The translations under genes and the position numbers were made by a program. This document shows, piece after piece, positions 31,538-38,273 of a stretch of 38,273 nucleotides of DNA. The stretch covers positions 1-38,273 of the forward strand of contig CAJUPP010000032.1 in the NCBI GenBank assembly GCA_910588325.1, read 5' to 3'. Source of the DNA: an uncultured Hungatella sp. Lineage in GTDB: Bacteria; Bacillota; Clostridia; Lachnospirales; Lachnospiraceae. The notes beneath the pieces were generated by a model. It had not been told where the DNA came from. It worked only from the letters and a program-made list of their open reading frames with translations, and did no database searches. Position 1 is the stretch's first letter. Every line of letters starts with the position of its first letter.

Positions 31538-32923
31538 TTAGATTTTATCTGCAATCTTTCTTGCCACATAGACGCCACTGGCTGATGCATGGGACAGGGA
31601 GTGAGTGACGCCGCTGCCGTCGCCAATGATGTAAAGGCCCTTGTATTTGGTTTCCAGGTTATTGTCAAGTTCCACTTCCATATTATAAAATTTTACTTCT
31701 ACACCATAGAGAAGGGTGTCGTCATTGGCTGTTCCGGGAGCGATTTTGTCCAAGGCGTAAATCATCTCAATGATGCCGTCCAAGATTCTCTTTGGGAGAA
31801 CCAGACTTAAATCGCCGGGAGTGGCTGCCAGGGTGGGAGTAACCAAGCCTTCATTGATTCGGTCGGCTGTGCTTCGCCTTCCGCGGATCAGATCACCGAA
31901 CCGCTGAACAATGACGCCGCCGCCCAGCATATTGGACAGGCGGGCAATACTCTCTCCGTATCCGTTGCTGTCTTTAAAAGGTTCGGAGAAATGCTTGGCC
32001 ACCAGAAGGGCGAAGTTAGTGTTATCCGTCTGTTTTTCCGCGTCCTCATAGCTGTGGCCGTTTACTGTGACGATACCGTTGGTATTTTCATTTACCACGA
32101 TGCCGTAAGGGTTCATGCAGAAGGTTCGGACATTATCCTCAAATTTTTCTGTCCGGTAGACGATTTTGCTTTCATACAGCTCGTCTGTGAGATGAGAGAA
32201 AATAACGGCGGGAAGCTCTACGCGAACCCCCAGGTCCACACGGTTCGATTTGGTTGGGATATTAAGTTCTCTACAGATGGTTTCCATCCATTTGCTGCCG
32301 CTTCGTCCAACCGATATGATACACTGTCTGCCGTCTGCCGCCTGGTCTTCCCCATAGTATACCCGGAAATTGTTCTCCAGAATTTCCATGTGGGTGATAG
32401 GAGTGTGGAAGAAGAAGGAAATGTGATCTTTCATCTCCTTATAGAGTTCTTCCAGGACCACGTAATTGATGTCGGTTCCCAGATGGCGGACGGATGCATC
32501 CAAAAGCTTCAGCTTATTCTGTATGCACAGCTTTTTGAATTTGGTTCCTGCGGTGGAGTACATTTTTGTTTTTTCGCCGCCGTGGGAAGTGTTGATGGTG
32601 TCTACGTATTTCATTAAGTCGAGGGCTTCGGTTTTGCCGATGTACTCATATAAGGTGCCGCCGAAGTCATTGGTGATATTGTATTTGCCGTCTGAAAATG
32701 CGCCTGCTCCGCCGAAACCGTTCATGATTGCACAGGTGGGACAGCCAATACAGGATTTTACTTTATCTCCGTCGATGGGGCAGCGGCGTTTTTCCAGTGA
32801 GTGACCGGCCTCAAAGACGGCAATTTTTAAATCTGGGCGTTTGATCATAAGTTCGTAGGCAGAAAAAATGCCTCCGGGTCCAGCGCCGATGATGATAATG
32901 TCAAATTGGGGAATGGAAAACAT
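31538..32923 (-). CDS. FAD-dependent dehydrogenase of the COG2509 type
   Basis: A 461-residue flavoprotein. The Rossmann fold FDIIIIGAGPGGIFSAYELM binds FAD, and VFEAGHSLEKRRCP is its second strand. A Cys-containing stretch CPIDGDKVKSCIGCPTCAIMNGFGGAGAFSDGK (about 60-90) is a hallmark of COG2509. ISVGRSGSKWMETICRELNIP and the C-terminal LYIIGDGSGVTHSLSHASASGVYVARKIA complete the FAD site. The substrate is not established. ATG 32923 is preferred over upstream frames because AAAGGAG lies 8 nt upstream on the minus strand and residue 1 then sits just before the FAD strand. It is convergent with spoVG and has its own promoter. Confidence 0.88.
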   Translation of the reverse strand: MFSIPQFDIIIIGAGPGGIFSAYELMIKRPDLKIAVFEAGHSLEKRRCPIDGDKVKSCIGCPTCAIMNGFGGAGAFSDGKYNITNDFGGTLYEYIGKTEALDLMKYVDTINTSHGGEKTKMYSTAGTKFKKLCIQNKLKLLDASVRHLGTDINYVVLEELYKEMKDHISFFFHTPITHMEILENNFRVYYGEDQAADGRQCIISVGRSGSKWMETICRELNIPTKSNRVDLGVRVELPAVIFSHLTDELYESKIVYRTEKFEDNVRTFCMNPYGIVVNENTNGIVTVNGHSYEDAEKQTDNTNFALLVAKHFSEPFKDSNGYGESIARLSNMLGGGVIVQRFGDLIRGRRSTADRINEGLVTPTLAATPGDLSLVLPKRILDGIIEMIYALDKIAPGTANDDTLLYGVEVKFYNMEVELDNNLETKYKGLYIIGDGSGVTHSLSHASASGVYVARKIADKI

Positions 32924-32954
32924 AGGGGGGCTCCTTTCGTTGATACGGGTGTGG

Positions 32955-32996
32955 TGATGCATGGTTATGGTGTGTGATGCATTCACGTTTATGGTG
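32955..32996. repeat. Imperfect direct repeat in the dehydrogenase leader
   Basis: TGATGCATGGTTATGGTG (32955-32972) is echoed by TGATGCATTCACGTTTATGGTG (32975-32996), with four extra bases. It sits in the 5' leader of the minus-strand gene. Confidence 0.5.
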
Positions 32997-33007
32997 AAGG
33001 CAAATTG

Positions 33008-33036
33008 ATTTTATCATAGAAGAGATGGAGTTGCAA
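33008..33036 (-). promoter_or_regulatory. Promoter of the FAD dehydrogenase gene
   Basis: On the minus strand, TTGCAA (33036-33031), a 17-nt spacer and TAAAAT (33013-33008), with TG just upstream of the -10. Confidence 0.65.
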
Positions 33037-33074
33037 GGGTGGAGGACTTCTTTTGCGGTTTGGGGATGCAGCGG

Positions 33075-33108
33075 GTTACTGTTCACAGGTACCCTGTGAA
33101 CGTAACAG
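33075..33108. repeat. 34-bp palindromic repeat, copy 2
   Basis: Identical over all 34 bases to 28466-28499: inner arms GTTCACAGG/CCTGTGAAC, outer arms GTTAC/GTAAC. It lies 38 nt upstream of the dehydrogenase -35 box and about 85 nt upstream of the pth -35 box. Confidence 0.9.
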
Positions 33109-33193
33109 TACTAAGCACCCATACATAATTACTCCGAAGCTGCTTTTATGGCAGGCTGGTGAGTATGAAGGGTTGTGGTCTGCAAAAAGCGGG

Positions 33194-33222
33194 TTTACAT
33201 TTGGAAGGAGAGTTGATATAAT
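33194..33222 (+). promoter_or_regulatory. Promoter of pth-mfd
   Basis: TTTACA (33194-33199), a 17-nt spacer and a perfect TATAAT (33217-33222). Confidence 0.8.
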
Positions 33223-33340
33223 AGGTAGACTTAAAAAGATAGAAATCAGCGTTAGTTTGGAAGCGGGGATACCCCTGGTTCTGAAAACTAGCGCTTTCCG
33301 TGCTGTGCGTTGGAATACAGGAAAAAGGAGGGGACTGTGT

Positions 33341-33934
33341 ATGTATATTATAGTAGGCTTGGGGAATCCGGGGGAGAAGTATGAGCACACCCGGCATAAT
33401 GTGGGATTTGAGGTGATTGACATTCTTGCGGACCGGATAGGGATTCATGTGGAAGAGAAGAAGCATAAAGGGCTGTGCGGGAGAGGCGTGCTGGAGGGGC
33501 AGAAGGTGGTGCTTGTGAAGCCTCAGACCTTTATGAATCTGAGTGGAGAGTGTGTCAGAGCCGTAGCGGATTTTTATAAAGTGGCGGAGGATGAAATCAT
33601 TGTGGTGTATGATGATATCAGCCTGGAGCCGGGGCGCTTAAGGGTCAGGAGTAAAGGCAGCGCCGGTGGGCATAATGGAATTAAGAATATCATTACCCAT
33701 CTGGGAACCCAGGAGTTTCCTAGGGTAAAGGTTGGGATTGGAGAGAAGCATAAGGGGATGGATTTGGCAGACTATGTGCTCAGCCATTTCAGCAAAGAGG
33801 AATGGGGGCGGATGGAGGAAGCGTTTCAAGATGCGGCTGACGCAGTGACGGTGCTCATAGGCCGGGGAACAGACGAGGCTATGAATCAGTTTAATGGAGA
33901 GAAAAAGGAAGGTGTAAAGGGGAAGGATGAGTAA
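33341..33934 (+). CDS. pth: Peptidyl-tRNA hydrolase
   Basis: A 197-residue protein. It has the N-terminal MYIIVGLGNPGEKYEHTRHNVGFEVID with the catalytic His in RHN, then VLVKPQTFMNLSGE, VVYDDISLEPGRLRVRSKGSAGGHNGIKNI (catalytic Asp and His) and FPRVKVGIGE. It frees tRNA from peptidyl-tRNAs dropped by ribosomes. ATG 33341 follows AAGGAGGGG at 33326-33334, and the family starts at this residue. It overlaps mfd by 8 nt, the usual Firmicute pth-mfd pair. Confidence 0.97.
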   Translation: MYIIVGLGNPGEKYEHTRHNVGFEVIDILADRIGIHVEEKKHKGLCGRGVLEGQKVVLVKPQTFMNLSGECVRAVADFYKVAEDEIIVVYDDISLEPGRLRVRSKGSAGGHNGIKNIITHLGTQEFPRVKVGIGEKHKGMDLADYVLSHFSKEEWGRMEEAFQDAADAVTVLIGRGTDEAMNQFNGEKKEGVKGKDE

Positions 33935-36900
33935 GGCGTTTGTGAATCCATTGATGGAACTGGCGGAGTTTGAGGAGCTTAACAGGGATTTGAATTGTGG
34001 AAAAGGGCCGGTGCAGGTCAGCGGCTGTGTGGACTCTCAGAAGGTTCATCTGATGCAGGAGGCAGGAGAGACCCTTCCCTGGAAGCTGGTGATTACTTAT
34101 AATGACAACCGTGCAAAGGAAATGTATGAGGACTTCCGGTGTTTTACGGACCGGGTTTGGCTTTACCCAGCCAAAGACCTTCTGTTTTACAATGCGGATA
34201 TCCATGGAAATCTGATGACAAGGCAGAGGATGCAGGTGCTCCGTCATCTGATTGAGGATGACGGAGGGGTGGTGGTGACAACTTTTGACGGGGTTATGGA
34301 CCATCTTCTTCCGCTGGCCATGCTGAAAAGCCAGATATTGCATGTAGAGGCAGGGGAAATCATTGATATCGAGGATTGGAAGAAAAGGCTGGTGGCTTTG
34401 GGGTATGAGAGAATGTCCCAGGTGGACGGCATGGGGCAGTTTTCTATTCGGGGCGGAATCATTGACATTTTTCCGCTGACAGAGGAGCTTCCAGTGCGGA
34501 TTGAGTTGTGGGATAACGAGGTAGATTCGATCCGCAGCTTTGATTTGGAGAGTCAAAGGTCTGTGGAGCAGCTTTCTCATGTGATTCTGTATCCGGCCAC
34601 GGAGATGGTATTTACGGCAGAACAGGTAGAAAAAGGAATGGAGCGGCTTGAAGAAGCGGCTTCCAAATATGAGAAAAGCCTGAGACAGGACAGCAGGACA
34701 GAAGAAGCTTACCGGATTCATTCTATTATAAAGGAACTTAAGGAAAATCTGGAGGAGGGGACAGGGAGTGCCAGATTGGAAAATTATCTGACATTTTTTT
34801 GTGATGAGAGTGTGTCATTCAGAGAATATTTTCCAAAAGAGGCTACGGCAGTTTTTCTGGATGAGCCGGTGCGGCTGCAGGAAAAAGGGGAGACGGTGGA
34901 GCTGGAATTCAGGGAGAGCATGATACATCGCCTGGAAAAAGGATATCTCTTACCGGAGCAGACATCGCTTCTATATTCTACAAAGGAGACCCTGGCCGGC
35001 CTTCAGACCCAGCATACAGTGATGGTAACCGGCCTGGCACAGAAGCTTCCAGGGCTGGCGATAGAGAAACGCTGTGGGATTCAGGCGAAAAGCGTTAACT
35101 CTTATCAGAACAGCTTTGAAATGCTCATTAAGGATTTAAAACGGTGGAAGAAGGAAAAATACAGGGTGGTGCTTCTGTCTGGCTCTTACACCAGGGCCTC
35201 CCGGTTGGCCGGGGATTTGAGGGAGTATGAATTAAGCGCCTTTTACACGGAGGAGAAAGAAAAAGAGGTTTTGCCGGGCGAGATTCTGGTGACCTACGGG
35301 AATCTTCACAGAGGTTTTGAATATCCTCAGATAAAGTTTGTGGTTATTACTGAGGGGGATATGTTCGGCCTGAAAAAGGCAAAGAGGAAACGGAAGAAAA
35401 CTGCTTATGAGGGGAAGAAAATTCAAAGCTTTTCTGAGCTGGCAGTAGGAGACTTTGTGGTTCATGAGGACCATGGACTTGGAATTTACCGGGGAATCGA
35501 GAAAATCGAGAGAGATAAAGTAGTGAAAGACTACTTAAAGATCGAGTATGCCGACGGAGGGAATCTGTATCTGCCGGCTACCAGGCTTGATATTATCCAA
35601 AAATATGCCGGAGCCGATGCCAGGGCACCCAAGCTGAACCGTCTGGGCGGGGAACAGTGGAAGCGGACAAAAGCAAGAGTTAAGGGCGAAGTAAAGGCCA
35701 TAGCAAAAGAACTGGTGGAACTATATGCGGCAAGGCAGGCCACCAATGGGTTTCAGTACAGCGAGGATTCTGTGTGGCAGCGGGAGTTTGAGGAGTTGTT
35801 TCCCTATGAGGAGACGGAGGATCAGCAAGATGCCATCGACGCTACCAAGAGAGACATGGAAAGTCGTAAGATCATGGACCGCCTGATCTGTGGAGATGTG
35901 GGATACGGAAAGACGGAGATCGCTCTGCGTGCGGCATTTAAAGCGATTCAGGACGGAAAACAGGTGGTATATCTGGTTCCCACCACGATTTTGGCTCAAC
36001 AGCATTACAATACCTTCGTACAGAGAATGAAGGACTTTCCGGTGAGAGTGGATTTGCTGTCCAGATTCCGGACGCCGGCGGAAATAAAGAAAACACTGGC
36101 AGATCTGAAACGGGGCCTGGTGGATGTTGTCATCGGAACCCATCGGGTATTGTCTAATGATGTTCAGTTTAAAAGTCTGGGGCTTCTGATTATTGATGAG
36201 GAACAAAGATTCGGGGTGACCCACAAGGAAAAAATAAAGAGGCTGAAGGAAAATATTGATGTTCTTACATTGACAGCTACGCCTATTCCAAGGACTCTTC
36301 ACATGAGTCTGGCGGGAATCCGGGATATGAGCGTGCTGGAAGAGCCTCCTGTGGACCGGGTACCGATCCAGACCTATGTAATGGAATATAATGATGAGAT
36401 GGTCCGGGAGGCCATCAACCGGGAGCTGGCCAGAAACGGACAGGTATATTATGTGTACAACCGGGTTCGCGGAATTGAAGAGATAGCCAATCATATTGGG
36501 GAACTGATAAAGGATGCGGTGGTGGTATTTGCCCACGGGCAGATGAGAGAACGCCAGCTGGAGCGGATTATGCTTGATTTTATTAATGGGGAAATCGATG
36601 TGCTGGTATCCACAACTATTATCGAGACAGGGTTGGACATTCCCAATGCCAACACCATTATCATTCATGATGCGGATCGGATGGGGCTGTCCCAGTTATA
36701 TCAGCTTCGTGGACGTGTAGGCCGTTCCAGCCGGACGGCCTATGCATTTTTGATGTACAGAAGAGATAAAATTCTGAAAGAAGAGGCGGAGAAGCGCCTT
36801 CAGGCAATACGCGAATTTACGGAATTAGGATCAGGAATCAAGATTGCCATGAGAGACCTGGAGATCCGCGGCGCCGGCAATGTGCTGGGAGCAGAACAGC

Positions 36901-37460
36901 ATGGCCACATGGAGGCAGTAGGCTACGATCTGTACTGCAAACTATTAAACCGTGCGGTGGAGGCCCTTCGGGGGAAGAAGATGGAAGAGGAAGACTTTCA
37001 GACTGTGGTGGAATGCGACATTGACGCCTATATTCCGGCATCTTATATTAAAAATGAATATCAGAAACTGGATATTTATAAGAGGATTTCAGCTATTGAG
37101 AACGAAGAGGAATATATGGACATGCAGGATGAGCTGATGGATCGGTTTGGATCCATACCCAAGGCGGTTGAGAATCTCCTGAAAATATCGGCGATGAGAG
37201 CCCTGGCTCATCAGGCATATGCCACAGAGGTGACCATCAACCGGCAGGAAGTTCGGATTGCCATGTTCTCGAAAGCACGTCTGAATACAGAGAAGATTTC
37301 GGAACTGGTTTCCGCATATAAGGGAAGTCTGAGGGTACAGATGGGGGAGGTACCAGGCTTTCTCTACCAGGAACGGAACAACAAAAACAAGGACAGCAGC
37401 TTCATGGCAGAGAAAGCCGAAGATATCTTAAAGCGGCTGTCTGAGATGGCGGCCCAGTAA
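33927..37460 (+). CDS. mfd: Transcription-repair coupling factor Mfd
   Basis: A 1177-residue protein. It has a UvrB-like N-terminal region (about 1-350), an RNA-polymerase-interaction domain (about 495-560, AVGDFVVHEDHGLGIYRGIEKI) and a RecG-like helicase pair with Walker A GDVGYGKTE (Lys662), DEEQ at 757-760, LTATPIPRTLHMSLAGIRDMS and TTIIETGLDIPNANTIIIHDADRMGLSQLYQLRGRVGRS. A TRG motif and C-terminal D7 regulatory domain follow. Mfd displaces stalled RNA polymerase and recruits UvrA. The protein has full family length without interruption. Its last 33 nt overlap the convergent bioY gene. Confidence 0.98.
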   Translation: MSKAFVNPLMELAEFEELNRDLNCGKGPVQVSGCVDSQKVHLMQEAGETLPWKLVITYNDNRAKEMYEDFRCFTDRVWLYPAKDLLFYNADIHGNLMTRQRMQVLRHLIEDDGGVVVTTFDGVMDHLLPLAMLKSQILHVEAGEIIDIEDWKKRLVALGYERMSQVDGMGQFSIRGGIIDIFPLTEELPVRIELWDNEVDSIRSFDLESQRSVEQLSHVILYPATEMVFTAEQVEKGMERLEEAASKYEKSLRQDSRTEEAYRIHSIIKELKENLEEGTGSARLENYLTFFCDESVSFREYFPKEATAVFLDEPVRLQEKGETVELEFRESMIHRLEKGYLLPEQTSLLYSTKETLAGLQTQHTVMVTGLAQKLPGLAIEKRCGIQAKSVNSYQNSFEMLIKDLKRWKKEKYRVVLLSGSYTRASRLAGDLREYELSAFYTEEKEKEVLPGEILVTYGNLHRGFEYPQIKFVVITEGDMFGLKKAKRKRKKTAYEGKKIQSFSELAVGDFVVHEDHGLGIYRGIEKIERDKVVKDYLKIEYADGGNLYLPATRLDIIQKYAGADARAPKLNRLGGEQWKRTKARVKGEVKAIAKELVELYAARQATNGFQYSEDSVWQREFEELFPYEETEDQQDAIDATKRDMESRKIMDRLICGDVGYGKTEIALRAAFKAIQDGKQVVYLVPTTILAQQHYNTFVQRMKDFPVRVDLLSRFRTPAEIKKTLADLKRGLVDVVIGTHRVLSNDVQFKSLGLLIIDEEQRFGVTHKEKIKRLKENIDVLTLTATPIPRTLHMSLAGIRDMSVLEEPPVDRVPIQTYVMEYNDEMVREAINRELARNGQVYYVYNRVRGIEEIANHIGELIKDAVVVFAHGQMRERQLERIMLDFINGEIDVLVSTTIIETGLDIPNANTIIIHDADRMGLSQLYQLRGRVGRSSRTAYAFLMYRRDKILKEEAEKRLQAIREFTELGSGIKIAMRDLEIRGAGNVLGAEQHGHMEAVGYDLYCKLLNRAVEALRGKKMEEEDFQTVVECDIDAYIPASYIKNEYQKLDIYKRISAIENEEEYMDMQDELMDRFGSIPKAVENLLKISAMRALAHQAYATEVTINRQEVRIAMFSKARLNTEKISELVSAYKGSLRVQMGEVPGFLYQERNNKNKDSSFMAEKAEDILKRLSEMAAQ

Positions 37461-38027
37461 ATGTTGGATGCGCCTTCCTACAATAACAGCGGCAACGGTG
37501 AGGATCATATCCTTTGGAATAAAAGCAGTAAAAGAATAGATGATAATAGCTTTCATGGTCATTTCACCGGATAAAAGATACCATTGGAGGCCGCCTGTGA
37601 ATTCCATGATCATCAATCCCACAAGGGACATAACAATGGAAAGGATAAGGTCGGTTATGGAATTGTTGGTGTGAAAGCGGAGGCCGCATAGAGCTGCCAT
37701 AAAAGGCCATCCCCAGATATAACCGCCGGTCATGCCTGCCAATACCTGTATTCCTCCCATAAAATTAGCAAAAATAGGAAGGCCTACGGCGCCTAATAAA
37801 ATGTAAACAATGGTGGATATGGTTCCCAATTTCCAACCCAGGACAGCCCCTGCCAGGGCGATGCCAAAAGCCTGAATCGTGATAGGTACACCGGTAGGCA
37901 TGGGAATGGAGATTTGGGAAATCACTGCCAGAACGGCTGCAAACATAGCCGTCAGGACCAGGTTGTAGGTGGAAAGCAAAGGTTTGGTTGAAGAAGTCTT
38001 TGGGTGTGAAGCCTGATTGGAAGCCAT
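37428..38027 (-). CDS. bioY: Biotin transporter S component BioY
   Basis: A 199-residue integral membrane protein with about six hydrophobic helices. BioY signatures are AVLAVISQISIPMPTGVPITIQAFGIALAGAVLGWKLG, YILLGAVGLPIF and GGYIWGWPFMAALCG. It is the substrate-binding S component of an ECF-type biotin importer and pairs with a shared EcfT/EcfA module encoded elsewhere. A BirA-like operator overlaps its promoter, so repression when biotin is plentiful is expected. The 3' end overlaps mfd by 33 nt on the opposite strand. Confidence 0.93.
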   Translation of the reverse strand: MASNQASHPKTSSTKPLLSTYNLVLTAMFAAVLAVISQISIPMPTGVPITIQAFGIALAGAVLGWKLGTISTIVYILLGAVGLPIFANFMGGIQVLAGMTGGYIWGWPFMAALCGLRFHTNNSITDLILSIVMSLVGLMIMEFTGGLQWYLLSGEMTMKAIIIYSFTAFIPKDMILTVAAVIVGRRIQHLLGRHLRQPL

Positions 38028-38105
38028 AAGATAATTCCTTTCTTCTGCGAAAATGATTCACCAGATATGTATTTCATCGAGTGATATAATTGGCGTGTCA
38101 GGTAG

Positions 38106-38134
38106 AATATAGCAGAAAGAAAGTTGATTGTCAA
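38106..38134 (-). promoter_or_regulatory. Promoter of bioY
   Basis: On the minus strand, a perfect TTGACA (38134-38129), a 17-nt spacer and TATATT (38111-38106). Confidence 0.75.
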
Positions 38135-38157
38135 CCAAAAACAAAATATAGTTGACA
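38129..38157. promoter_or_regulatory. Probable BirA operator of bioY
   Basis: TGTCAAC (38129-38135) and GTTGACA (38151-38157) form a perfect 7-bp inverted repeat with a 15-nt spacer, the geometry of Firmicute biotin repressor sites. The proximal arm is also the -35 box of bioY, so bound BirA would block RNA polymerase. Nothing coding is visible from here to the window end. Confidence 0.75.
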
Positions 38158-38273
38158 TTTAAAACGGGTCCTGCCAAGAATAATTAGAATAAATCAGAGG
38201 AAGCATTTCCAGTAACTACTATAACCCACACTAATTACCGATACCTTTCACGCAGGATAAATTTTCAGCCTGC

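Larger units (their letters stand above)
32924..33340. other. Divergent intergenic region between the FAD dehydrogenase and pth
   Basis: This 417-nt region holds the minus-strand promoter and leader of the dehydrogenase gene, the second copy of the 34-bp palindrome, and the pth promoter and a long leader of about 110 nt. An in-frame extension of pth to 33053 exists, but it crosses the repeat and promoter and lacks protein-like composition. Confidence 0.75.

Noticed and set aside
31991..32617. Open frame of about 208 codons on the plus strand inside the FAD dehydrogenase
   Set aside because: Antisense shadow of a well-supported flavoprotein; no SD and no family resemblance.
33053..33340. N-terminal extension of pth
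   Set aside because: It would include the repeat and the pth promoter; all Pth proteins begin near MYIIVGLGNPG, and the SD supports 33341.
33891..34721. Minus-strand frame overlapping the pth end and mfd start
   Set aside because: Antisense to two well-supported genes, with a composition unlike a real protein.
35721..36668. Long open frame of about 315 codons on the minus strand inside mfd
   Set aside because: It lies wholly antisense to the helicase motifs of Mfd, has no ribosome binding site and no recognisable domain; it reflects codon bias.

Overview
The window is a stretch of core chromosome from a low-to-mid GC, anaerobic, spore-forming Firmicute, most likely a Lachnospiraceae (Clostridium cluster XIVa) species. 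Evidence: strong AGGAGG ribosome binding sites, sigma-A-type promoters, the rpsF-ssb-rpsR and rplI-dnaB order, CwlD and SpoVG, a short 2[4Fe-4S] ferredoxin, the paired glgC/glgD genes, a MecA adaptor, and a BirA-controlled BioY. The genus cannot be fixed from the sequence alone. No rRNA, tRNA, CRISPR array, insertion sequence or prophage gene was seen.

Layout. (1) 1-5402: rpsF, ssb and rpsR behind an extended -10 promoter, then gdpP (c-di-AMP phosphodiesterase), rplI and dnaB, closed by a strong terminator. (2) 5483-8527: a MerR/RacA-like coiled-coil protein, a class I glutamine amidotransferase-fold hydrolase, a ferredoxin, a divergent DUF1858 protein and a MecA-like adaptor. (3) 8749-11021: a small cassette that is the least conventional part of the window. 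It holds a serine/threonine kinase fused to a ParA/MinD-like P-loop domain, a stand-alone paralogue of that domain, and a small protein of unknown function. (4) 11253-15249: an envelope and spore-wall group with a membrane-anchored GH18 glycosidase, a lipoprotein-like metallophosphoesterase and, convergent to them, CwlD.

(5) 15380-23417: a long, tightly packed co-directional run. It holds a Sua5-type threonylcarbamoyl-AMP synthase, a B12-binding radical SAM protein, a DnaQ-like exonuclease, a 36-residue membrane miniprotein, a VanW-family exported protein, an orphan C-terminal half of an AIR-synthase/HypE-like protein, an Lrp regulator, an aminotransferase and TrmL. (6) 23437-28360, minus strand: asnS, then a Mre11-like nuclease, a membrane-spanning Rad50/YhaN-like ATPase, and an acetyltransferase. 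(7) 28707-31427: glgC, glgD and spoVG. (8) 31538-38027: a COG2509-type FAD dehydrogenase (minus), pth and mfd (plus), and bioY (minus, convergent with mfd) under a probable BirA operator.

The most interesting non-coding signal is an identical 34-bp imperfect palindrome in two divergent intergenic regions (28466-28499 and 33075-33108). Each copy lies about 40 nt upstream of the predicted -35 of the minus-strand gene. The most interesting coding signal is the kinase/P-loop cassette: both P-loops have lost the usual lysines but share the motifs GxGxTH, EWN and D[YF]G.
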